64,000 bases of DNA from Plecoglossus altivelis (Eukaryota > Chordata > Actinopteri > Osmeriformes > Plecoglossidae): contig BROE01000020.1 in assembly GCA_036571765.1 (NCBI GenBank), forward strand, positions 1,258,537 through 1,322,536, in the 5' to 3' direction. Position numbers and translations under genes: made by a program. The notes under the pieces were generated by a model. The model searched no databases. It saw only the letters and a program-made list of their open reading frames with translations, and was not told the origin of the DNA. Every line of letters begins with the position of its first letter. Within the stretch, counting starts at the first letter, position 1. Shown one piece after another: positions 37,901 to 48,431 of this stretch.

Positions 37901-40900
37901 GTACGATACTGTTCTCATGGAGGTAACTGACCGCCTTCAATACTTGGCTGATCACTTGGCTCGCGTCCTTTTCAGTGTACACACCCCGATCTAGGATGCG
38001 GTCAAACAGTTCTCCCCCCGACACTCTGGAGACAGACACCCACACAAGCAAACACCCACGGTCACTGGCATTGTCACGACAGCAAACATCACTGCATTCT
38101 TCATCCCATCAAGAGGACTTTTTATCAACAAACTCAATGCAAGCACATTCTTAGCCATCTTCCTAGAGTTCTTAGGATTCCTAGACAGCATTATTGTTAT
38201 AAGCAAGAACATGCTGACTCACAGCTGCATGACAAGGTAGTAATGTGTCCGGGTCTCGTAAAAGTCCTCCAGTCCCACGACATTTTCATGCTTTATCCTG
38301 ATATGGATGAAACATTTGTCAATATCAGTTAACTTGCATGATAGACAAGTGAGAATGAGGACGTGTGTATGGCATGTGGTGTATGGACGTGTGTATGACA
38401 TGTGTTGGTGAGTGCTAGTCCCACCTTCTCAGAACAGAGATCTCGTTCTCCAGGTTACTGTGGGCGAGGTGTTTCTTTTTCAGACACTTCAGAGCATAAA
38501 GGTTCCCTGTCGTCTTCTCTCTCACCATGTAGACTTCTGAAAATGCCCCCCTAAACACACATAGAGAATGAGACGTTGAAACAGATAGAGAGGGAGCGGG
38601 TAAAGAGAGCGGAACGGGAGAGAGACAAAGGGCGCTAAATGTTGAGGAGGCATTGAACATATTAACACGATTAAATCTGAATCATATTCCTGCAAATATT
38701 TCATCATCAAACACATGCTGCATATTCGATTCTTTTTTATTAGCAACTGGCTAAAAAATTTGACATTTGTTGAGACAGGTGCTATAAAACAATACAGAAA
38801 AAGGAATGCATTGAATGAGAGAGCATGAGAGTGGTGGTCGGCAGTATATGCATGTATTGATGACATCTTGAGTGGCACGACTCATGCATCTTCATGTGAC
38901 TGTGCGTTCTCTGAGCCTGCTTTGTCTTAACCCATGAACCTGGGAATAGCTACTGTGTCATAAGGATTAGATCTAAAGCCTGTTATAAACCATATGTAAT
39001 CTGCGAAAACACAAGGGGGTATTGACCTGACTATTGGCCCCTGGAACTTTGTTGTTGTTTATATTGTGCCAGGGTCACTGTCCCTTAAACCTCAATTTAG
39101 CCAACCTGATTCTACTAATTACATGGATGATGAGTTGAATGAGGTTAAAATAATGTGCCGTTGAAGTGAAAACCTACAGGGTGGTAGCCCTTCAGGACTG
39201 GGGCTGGTGACCATTGATATAGTGTATGTGCGTATATGTGTATATGAGGGATATATATATATTTTGTTTCTGAATATCATGTTGAGGTATGAAAACAGTC
39301 ACATCATCTGTTGGCAACAAAACCATTTTAATTTGCCATAGCTGAAGCATTGTGGCACATTTGGCACACAGCAGAATTACGTCATTTTTCATAAGAATTC
39401 TGATTGTTATTTATTATTTATGAGATTATTTTCTTTCGTTCTTAGGCAATGGCCAAATAGATGTCAATATATTAAAAAAAGCTTCAAGACATGTTGAGGA
39501 CCTTATTATGTTCTGTTTGCTTTTATGATAGCTCTTAAAGATTTCTCAACAGCATGATAGAGAGATATAGCATGTGGTCTACTTCCTTCACATCCGTTTG
39601 GTGTGCATTGAAACTTGGCTTGCCATTACGCAGTCTTCCTCTGCTTCAGTCCAATGCTAAAGCAAGAAACTTTATGAAGCCCCCCGTAACCCACTAGTTA
39701 AGAGTTTTAATATTAGATTTAGTACTTCACGGGATGGGCCATTCCTTGTCAATTTTGTGCTAAAGTGTTATTTGATTATCTTTGATCATGTACTTGTACA
39801 ATTGTACTTTATAATGTGACTGATGCTGATGAACTTTTAAAGGAAATTCATAATAGCTGCTACCATGTAAATGTTTGTGGCTGCATGAAAGTCTTGCAAT
39901 ATGGCTGAGTAGAACATATACTACTGAATTGACATTGACTGCTATTATCTATATGTTTCCCTTCTTTTTATATAAACCAAAGTATCAAAATCCCCAAACA
40001 TACTGGTGACTTTGTCCAAAGCAATCCTGCAGTAAGATTCAGGGTGTAACCATGGGAACGGAGAGGCTCAGGGGTACCAGCTAAGGTACTGGTGTATAAG
40101 ATAACACTGCTGTCTAATGTTTGGCAACTTGGGTACCAGCTAAGGTACTGGTGTATAGGATAACACTGGTGACTAATGCTTGGCAACTGGGGTACCAGCT
40201 AAGGTACTGGTATATAAGATAACACTGCTGTCTAATGCTTGGCAACTGGGGTACCAGCTAAGGTACTGGTGTATAGGATGACACTGCTGACTAATGCTTG
40301 GCAACTGGGGTACCAGCTAAGGTACTGGTATATAAGATAACACTGCTGTCCAATGCTCGCCAATTTAAAATAATTTGCCATCTTGTTGCAGCAATTAATC
40401 CAGAATTGGTTGAGACCTGCACCGCCATGCGGGCGGAATAACTGAGTAAGTAAGTGGTGCCTATAACTAATTGGTTGTCCTTCAGTACACATTGTGGGGT
40501 TGTATGAAAACATGTAACTATGCAGATATTAAAATAACCTAGATTCATAGTTTAAGAAAACCTGGATTCATAGATTGAGTTAAAGTGGATTCATGAGGCT
40601 GATTGAAGTTTGCCAACGTAGAGATGTACATATTTTTATATATTAAGAAAAGCCCTATAGATATGCTCAACAGCCCCAACATTGCTTTATTTAAAATGTG
40701 TCTTTACAACATATTTCCAAAATAGTAAAACTTGTGTTGACGCAAAACTAAAAGATGATCAATTGTTTTATCTCAATAAATGTTTTAATATAACTTGCCT
40801 ACTTCATGCTTCTCTGGTAGTCTAATAATGGCATTTATGGTCATTCACATTCAAAGTAGTGTAGTATGTAAGTAAGTACGTATATGCTTTGGTCGATGGT

Positions 40901-42798
40901 TTTTATAGGCCTATTCAAATTGTGGTTTAGAAAATGTATTATTTTGTGTAGGGAAATCGCTGATAAAGAGGCAGCAGAATATACATATGCTTTGGAATAT
41001 TTCTCCTTCCAACACCTACTTCTGAGCAACACAACGATAACACTCAGGTGACATAAAAAATATCTCATGCTTGGATAATACACATTTGACAGCTGCTTTA
41101 CAATTCCAGTGGATTAAACTTTACATCCGTCTTACAGTGCAATGCAGTTACTAAGAACAAGTAATACGCAAGTCATGAGTAATAAGCAATGCAACTAATT
41201 TAGCATGTACTTGTTTGTACTTTTACAAGTATAATTTTTAAATGTCCTTAATATACTGAAAAACAGATTATGCTGTGGAACAGCAAGAACTCCAAAAAAG
41301 TTTTACCTTGCAATGCACAATAATATTCAACTCAGTTCAAACAGAGCCACACTTCTGTGAATGAGTCATTTCAAGATCCAGTCAAGCTGCTAATTTGTAC
41401 TAAATTAAGTTTGATCCGATTCCAGAACCCTGCTACTCCTATGCCCTTCCAGTGCCCCAGACAGACTACAAGATCCAGGAAGAAGTGCTGTAGAGGTGCT
41501 GATATCCCTTAATCTTGGAATCAAACTCTATGTGATCCTTGGAGGCTGAAACTGTGGTCATCTAACACCTGTTCTACCGATGTGATCATCAAACCCAAAC
41601 GTCACACGCAAATACAACACAAAAATGAATGTCCCCTACTTTGCGGATCTATGTGATCTCCCCCCCTCTCCACAACTCAAACATAGAAAAAATACAGTAT
41701 TGGGTAGAAAATATAGATCTAAAACATATTCAGATTTTAGCTGGCCAAATACCTTTATGGGCTTTATTTATTGATTTAATTTATTCATGGGCATCAATCC
41801 CCATAAATACCCCTCACCTCACCCCAAGCTGCTTACATCTCTCATTGCACTGTTGGTTAAATAGGCATGGCACAACCATGTGGGCGTGTGTGTGTAGGCC
41901 AGGCCGCTTAGCACAGACGTCATTCACCGCAGCAAGGGTACATCCTCTTCAATTAAGGGATTAAAGGCCCGGCAAGAATGTGTCTGTGTGTGTGTGTTTG
42001 TGAGGAGGACTCATATGAAGGTAGGTGTCTGAAGATGGTATGTAGAAGTGTTTATGTTTATGAATGTGTATTCGTGTGGATGTCTCACAGAGGTATATTT
42101 TTTATATATTGGCAGGATCCCAAAAAAACAGTTATGCCTAATTATTTTATAAGTGTTCTGTACAAAGTTTCGCAGAGGTAGACGGTAATTACGACTACAG
42201 TGTGTACGTGAGATAATTCAACAAGACCACCAAATCAACATCACCAATTCAACATTATGAAACAGCCTCTGTCTTTTGTGTTGTTTTCAGATCATCTCTG
42301 GTGAAGAAGCTTCCTGTGTGTCTCAGCTCATTCAAGAACAAACCCTGGGCAGTGATCAGGGATTATCTCACCAGCGTGGCTAAACTGGTCTCAATTGCAG
42401 GGAACAGTTAAAGTAGGTCTCTTCATAATCCACTTAATCCAGTAATAGTACTTCACCCTAAATTAAGCAGAGCCTCTAGTCACTAGAAGATGCGATTCGG
42501 GCTCAAATAAAATGTCTCCCACGCATGAATGATGTGGTTTTACGTTTTCTATCAAAATGTTAAAATATTAAGATTAACACCAAATGTGTTATCCAATTTC
42601 AGGTTAAAATGTGCTGCCTTTAGCCTTGATTGACTGGGTGGTATCTGTCAGGGAAATTCATTTAGGCTGTTAAAGAAAGTTATCACAATAGCAGAATAGA
42701 TTGAGAACTCACGATCCAAGGGTTCCTTTGAAGTCAAACACGTCTTTGATGTTGTTTGCACTTTTCTTCCAACTGCAGGTTATTTCCTTACGTCCCAT
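35000..42798 (-). CDS. camk1g: Calcium/calmodulin-dependent protein kinase type 1G (CaMKI gamma)
   Basis: Serine/threonine kinase activated by Ca2+/calmodulin and by CaMKK. Coding exons on the minus strand: 42713-42798, 38425-38550, 38223-38297, 37887-38025, 37562-37685, 37404-37479, 36922-37034, 36280-36358, 36040-36127, 35532-35878, 35000-35072; frame continuous, 441 residues (human 476). Visible motifs: glycine loop GSGAFSEVY (about 28-36), VAIK-type Lys in YALKCLKK, HRDLKPEN (about 138-145), DFGLSK, activation-loop Thr in MSTACGTPGYVAPE, then the autoinhibitory/calmodulin-binding region across exons 9 and 10 (IQRNFVRSKWRQAFNA). The tail of exon 10 is long and variable. The last four residues, CSIM, form a CaaX prenylation box like that of mammalian CaMKI gamma, which is membrane-anchored. 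The exon 5 donor is GTCAGT, weaker than usual. Intron 1 (4.2 kb) holds a MITE and a minisatellite. Confidence 0.95.
39069..39216. mobile_element. hAT-type MITE in CAMK1G intron 1
   Basis: A 148-bp element. Flanking 8-mers ATATTGTG (39061-39068) and ATATAGTG (39217-39224) agree at 7 of 8. It shares CCTACAGGGTGGTAGCCCTTCAGG-type inner sequence with the element at 30202, so the two belong to one family. Confidence 0.75.
40072..40366. repeat. 59-bp minisatellite, five tandem copies
   Basis: Five head-to-tail units start at 40072, 40131, 40190, 40249 and 40308, each beginning GGGTACCAGCTAAGGTACTG. Units 1, 3 and 5 share ATAAGATAACACTGCTGTC; units 2 and 4 carry ATAGGAT and GAC at the corresponding places. 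The array sits in CAMK1G intron 1. Degenerate flanking copies are faintly visible on both sides. Confidence 0.95.
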
Positions 42799-44100
42799 GG
42801 TGGCTCTGAAATCCTGAAGATAACACACACATTTATTTTACTTTTCTACTTCCTTCTTTCATTAATTCTAAATGCTTTTCTTGCTGATATATAGGTAGAG
42901 ACAAATTGGTAGGTCACAGTAAACTTACTTTAAGGTAACAGCTTGTGACTCGTTTAGAAACATTTAATTTGATTTATTTGGAGAGCTGCAGGTGAAGTTA
43001 CCAAATACTTTCAAGGTTATGTCCTCAAATCAGCTGTTCTTACATAAAGGTGTCAGGTACAATAAGGGGGTCAGTACTAGTAGTTCTAAGCTCGTTTGTA
43101 CCTATCAGTTACAAAAGGCCCAAAGGGATGCAGGATTAGGCACCTTGCTACTTTTTCCATTCTGGTGCATGACTTTATCTCCTTCCATGAGACAATTTTG
43201 GAAACAGATTACCAGTCTCTGACACTATCAAACTGGGTCAATTTATCATTCAGCAAACGAAGGACATGCTTGTAAACTGTGCTATGTGACTAAGCACCAA
43301 ACAACAACTAACCCCGACCAACATGCATAGTTACCTCTTAGTCGCTTGTCAGTCTCTGATATATGAATCTAACTCCGAATATAGTTATGTTACAGTAATT
43401 AGTGGAGGTAGTTTCAAACTTCTGTACGTTCGAAACTGAGTCTTTGAATAAATCCATGTTGTATGATATAGTCCCATGAATCCTCATCGTCCTGATATGT
43501 TTTTCAAATTAAATAATCCAAGATAGAATTCAGTGTTAATAAATTCAGGATTTTCTTAAATAATTAGGATACTGAATCCACATTCAATAAAAACGACCGC
43601 GGGTGTTAGTTTTTTTTCTCTTTTGTTAATTGATCAGTGTTTGATATCTGTCATTCTTCCTCTGCTTTTAAGACATGCACATTTCGAGATGGACAAAATC
43701 ACATTTTATATAGTTCACTTGCACAATAACAAACATAGGAATCAAACTTGATACAATTGTACTACTTTATAACAGCTATAGAATCACAGCGGAATACTAA
43801 AATAGAGTGCAATTGCTATTGCTAAAAAATAGTCGAAAGAAGTTACGTCTATCATTCTGGAAGTATTTTGTATTTATCACGACAAGAGAAAAACCTACAA
43901 CAAATGTTCCAACTTACCGTTGTGAAAAAGAGGAGAGGGGCTGGCACTTGATGAGGTATCTCAATGAAGTACCTGCTATTCCCCTGTCTCCCCTGCGTGT
44001 TCAGCTGAGCAAGCACGGGGCGTGGTCTCCTCTCCTGTCGTCTCACCTGAGCGCGTGCTTCCGTTGGCTCCGCAAGACAACACGTGAACGGCAGCAAACA
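42799..44100 (-). promoter_or_regulatory. CAMK1G 5' leader: acceptor at 42813, non-coding exon ending 43918, promoter
   Basis: The coding first exon starts at 42813 after CTTCAG on the minus strand. A strong donor, ACG followed by GTAAGT, lies at 43918/43917. The sequence above it (43918 to about 44100) is GC-richer than its surroundings and fits a non-coding first exon and core promoter. The start site is not determined. Confidence 0.45.
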
Positions 44101-46774
44101 ATCTATCTGTGCTAATGTGGTAGCCTAGCATTTATTAGCCAATTAACCTATTTTACGTCGCACTGAGAAATTATGGCAGCCTCTATGACTTCCTCGCCAC
44201 ACGCGCATTTCAAACTGTTTGTGTTGACGCTGTCAGCAATTACAACAAATGCATACAATTAGGCAACATTTTACAGAGTGGATGGTTGGTGGTTGTATTT
44301 TCTCCGGATAGGTGTTTGGTTCGTGATTCTAGACCCACAGGTGAAACGCAAAACTCAATCTCTCTAATATAAACAATTTAACATGAATAGTCATGTGAAT
44401 TAATTGGTTGACCTGTTAATTTCCTTGTTCACCTAGCCATAGTAGCCAGGATAATCTTACTAAGTGCAGTAGACGTGTGATTCTTTCTAAATCCAGAAAA
44501 GCATCTACAAATACATAAAACACTGACCGTGCTATTGCTGATGGACAGAGGAAGAAGGCAACGGGACCAGGGGTTCACGTCAGAGTGTGTGCATGCAGTT
44601 AGGAATAAACAGGGACCATTCTGAATTTTCATATGAATGTTCTGTATATCTGAACAGCTTGTTATCAGTTTTGAGTCGCTCATGTGCTGCCATGGACAAT
44701 TTGTATATTTCTTTGGATAAAGGTTTCTTCAAAAATATGCCTGAATGTATAAACATTGGCATCACGCTTAAAATAGCTAATTAAAATGATGACTGGAAGC
44801 AAGGCTCTCAAGTCTCACTCATTCACCATTGAGACTCACATTTCAGCCATTTCTCACTCTGTTATGCAACACCTGTTATTTCTCACGCTTTTCAGCCATT
44901 TACCACACTCAGAAGTAAGGGATAACGTGTCCTGCTGTGTACAATTAATGGACAAGTCAGAAATGTTAGCAGTTCTCACGCCAAACTGATGGCCAACGCT
45001 TTAGAGCTCTTGCTGTGTTGTGTTGGCCCATAGAACACAGTTGCATTTACATGTGGAGATTACCTTTGTCTTCTGCACTGGCTATAGATGAGAAAACATG
45101 CAATCTGAAATAGGAATGTGTGTGTGAAAATATGAGTGAATGTATCCAAGTGTGTGTGTATGCAAATTGGATTTGTTGACTACCCTTCATCTAGCTTCAT
45201 CTAGCCCTCGTGTCAGTGTAGGTGCTGCTGTTGTTGTGTCAGTGTCCAGGCCCTCTTTCAGAGCTTCAGGGCACACATGCTCCCTAATACACAACACCAG
45301 ACACACAGCTAACAAGCCTATGGGGAGCAGCTTAGGGCAGGTGCAGCAGTGTTGTCACTGTTACCTCATCATCCTGAGCCATCAATGTACATTTAGATCC
45401 TGTCACCAGCTGCTTGATCATACAGATACATCTTTACACAGGTAACTGCTGCGTTAGGTGTTCATGGATGGACACAAGCAGGGTGAGTTGATGCAAACTC
45501 AAATGTATACCAGGAATAGCATAAAATTAAACTCTGAAGCAGCTTACCTACTCCATGTCCCCATGTGCCATTTAAACAATGCTCCATATTTCTACACTAT
45601 TATTTAAATTGTTTTTCATCACGCGTATGCTTTCATCCATAGCATGTACACTATGGTCTAGAATAGGTATACTATGCGTATATACTATACAGTGGTTTAA
45701 CTTTTAAATACAACATGATAAAATGTCATATCTTTCCAGTGTTCTCTAAGGAATGACCAAAACTGACCTATAGACAGACCAGGTTTGAACTGTGAAAGTG
45801 CACCAGATAAGGTCAGGCAGTGCTGTGACATCCCAGTTGTGGCAGACTTTCAAATGGCAAGGCAAGTACATAACACCAACCAGGATGGGCTCCCATTCCC
45901 AGATCCCATTTGCCATGAGACTGCCCGTAGCCTGTCCACCTTATCTGCACTCTGAGTAACCTTGGATTACCTGCATGTTCCTGTACAGCCCACACCTGTG
46001 ATCATTTTATGGAATATCCTACATTGTTCTGTCTGCAAGTTTATTGACCCTGCCTGCGTGACCTTGCCTGTTAACAGGACAGCCTGTATGGATTCTACAT
46101 GATCTAGCCTGGGCCTCTGTAGTCAGCCAAGATGTGGGATCATGTATCCTGATGATCATCCTTTGCTATCCCATGTCTTGAAATGCATCAGGATTGTTTA
46201 ATCAGCTTACTCTGAGCACCTCTGGCAGGAACCTACCTAGGTGCCCTACCTAAGTACAGCAGTGGATGTGTCACTTGCTAAGGTTATGCCACCTCACAGC
46301 ACAGGATGACACTGGGGAAGTTGAGTTGTCATGTTAGATGTATCTACTTATTAAAGACCAAATAGCTGGCACTGATACAACTAATTTAAGGGTTTTTTGT
46401 TATGACATGACAATAATTACAATTGTCACTTAATTTCCATTATACCTAAAAATGTCATTTATCCATAATTGAGATCAGAGGTTTTTGTAGGAAGATGGGT
46501 GAGTGGCTGTAAATGACTTATATACTTATATAACTATCCACTGCTGTTAAATAACAGAGGACTCGAGGTGGCAATTGTCATTTGTTAGGCATTGCTGTCC
46601 CAAATCTTAATCTACTCAATTGTTTTGTGTCAGCCTCAATTAACTGGTGAGAAGTACAATCGATCTACAGGGTTTTCATATGACTTCGTTTCTTCATGTA
46701 TTTTCCAAACATACACATTTAATATATCCACCGCCAGAATTCAATCTTGGCAATTCAGCAATTTGCTTTGTCGA
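44101..46774. other. Intergenic DNA between CAMK1G and the tRNA-Gly gene
   Basis: No protein-coding or RNA gene recognised in 2.7 kb. Short TG runs near 45115-45165 and unremarkable sequence elsewhere. Confidence 0.5.
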
Positions 46775-46845
46775 GCATTGGTGGTTCAGTGGTAGAATTC
46801 TCGCCTGCCACGCGGGAGGCCCGGGTTCGATTCCCGGCCAATGCA
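46775..46845 (+). tRNA. tRNA-Gly (anticodon GCC)
   Basis: A 71-base cloverleaf, from GCATTGG pairing with CCAATGC plus discriminator A. D arm, TCGCC-TGCCACG-type anticodon arm with GCC at 46807-46809, and a perfect T arm (CCGGG TTCGATT CCCGG) are present. CCA is not encoded and a TTTTT Pol III terminator follows at about 46853. It looks identical to the common vertebrate tRNA-Gly(GCC) as I remember it, so it should be functional. Confidence 0.97.
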
Positions 46846-47394
46846 TTACTGTTTTTGTTCCGTCTTTAATATTGCTTCGAGTTGGTTTGTTCTTGTTGTC
46901 AGACCCAAACATCATGGCGAATGGAAAAGTTAGATGACTGTGCTATCTAAATGTATTTTTGTTTGTTACGAATGGAAAGGTATAGAGATTCATATCCCAT
47001 ATCTTTTTATTTCAAATGGAAAAGTATCAAGAGACATTTGCAACTTAAAAATCTTTTGACAATTAACACTGTTTAGCCTGTGTTCTGCACCTCTCTTTCA
47101 CGAACCTTCTCTGGATGAGGGGATCCCTCACTAAATGGATCATCTCAAGGTTTCATCGTTCTTTTCCACTAAGGAGTTTTTCCTTGTTTGAGCGTTTAGG
47201 TTTGTTGAGGGGGAGTTCTATAGGCATACGTGAAGCCGTCTGTTTCAGCTTCAAGCACACTTTCTCCAACAACACGCAGAACATTAAATATTACGTATCA
47301 TTTCAATAACATTTGTGTTGCACACTTGGTACTTTGTAACAATAACTGTTATCTAAATGTATTATTTTGCTTGTCAACGTACTCTGCATAGAGA
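46846..47394. other. Spacer between two tRNA-type sequences
   Basis: About 550 bases. The part 47085-47240 (GGAGTTTTTCCTTG and surroundings) resembles the 3' non-coding region of fish LINEs; otherwise nothing is seen. Confidence 0.35.
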
Positions 47395-47468
47395 GTCTCT
47401 GTGGCGCAATTGATTAGCGTGTTCGGCTGTTAACCGAAAGGATGGTGATTCAAGCCCACCCAGGGACG
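47395..47468 (+). pseudogene. Degenerate tRNA-Asn(GTT)-like sequence
   Basis: 74 bases matching the vertebrate tRNA-Asn frame, with acceptor GTCTCTG/CAGGGAC, anticodon arm CGGCTGTTAACCG and anticodon GTT. Compared with the usual gene, the D loop has lost an invariant G (TTGATTA for TCGGTTA). The T arm reads GGTGA-TTCAAGC-CCACC, breaking the last stem pair and changing the B box. No run of four T follows within 20 bases. Most likely a pseudogene; a weakly active divergent copy is possible. Confidence 0.7.
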
Positions 47469-48431
47469 TGTGTTTCTTGTTTGCTCCTGTTGAGAGCCCT
47501 GTGTGTCCAAGTTCTGTACCGACTATCTGAGTCAGAGAAGCTGGTTTTCTGAGAGAAATCTCCTGGACCAAACTGCAGACTACATCTGTTGATTGGTTAC
47601 TGAAAATAAAAGAAATTCTGCTAAAAAAATGTGTTTGTTCTCCGTCCCTGTAAGTGAAGTGGAGATGAAGAGTGCCAGGGCTGCAGTTGGAAAGCAAGCA
47701 TTGTCAAGGAGAGATCTCTCCAGAGCCATCCATCCTGTTGCAGTAAACCACTCCTGTACCACTTAGTTCATTATCTTGGGTTTGTATTCAATAAACAGGA
47801 ACACCCCAAATGTACGCTTTTGTCCTGACATTGGTTCTGTAAAATCAGGAATGATTCTGTGATGAAAATTCTTGCATGGCTGTGGGTGAACCAAGCCAAG
47901 GGGGAGGCAAGTGGGTGACCTGGCTCTGTAATTAAGCTTGTAAGCAGCACCACTAATTATGATCAAAAAGACAAAACTACATCTGGAGATTGTTACGATT
48001 CCAGTCTGTCTATGGTGTTCCGAGTTTATTATTCTCAGTTCTGTGTCCATGTTCTGTGTTAGTTGTGCTGTGTATTTCTTCTAATTCCCCCCTCCCCTCC
48101 CTGCCATTATCCGGTTAACCAAATTTCTGTCATCAGCAGTCATCCCATGGTTTACACCAGCAGTAAATAAATGGTCCATTTCAGTGTCTTGAAGGAGACG
48201 GGTGACTGTGTGTGGCCTATAATGTACACATTTAAACATTATGGTTTGACAAGTTTACTCCTTTGGTGTGTTAATTGCGGCAACATTTTTCTTTTGGTGG
48301 ACGACCCCCTCAAAAATTGATTTATGCTGCTGAAAAAGATCAACAAACAACAATTTAAGCTTTGCTTTTGGGGACATAACTCCTTTTTCGATGTTCGCTT
48401 GATCTGGACTGCCTCTGTTCTCAGTGTGCGC
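47469..48431. other. Intergenic DNA, no gene seen
   Basis: Nothing recognisable apart from ordinary AT-rich sequence up to the palindromic element. Confidence 0.45.

Noticed and set aside
40072..40366. Regularly spaced repeats resembling a CRISPR array
   Set aside because: Units are contiguous 59-bp tandem copies without unique spacers, inside a vertebrate intron.
46647..46937. Plus- and minus-strand frames of about 75-95 codons over the tRNA-Gly gene
   Set aside because: Both run through the tRNA; the RNA gene explains the conservation and there is no protein similarity.
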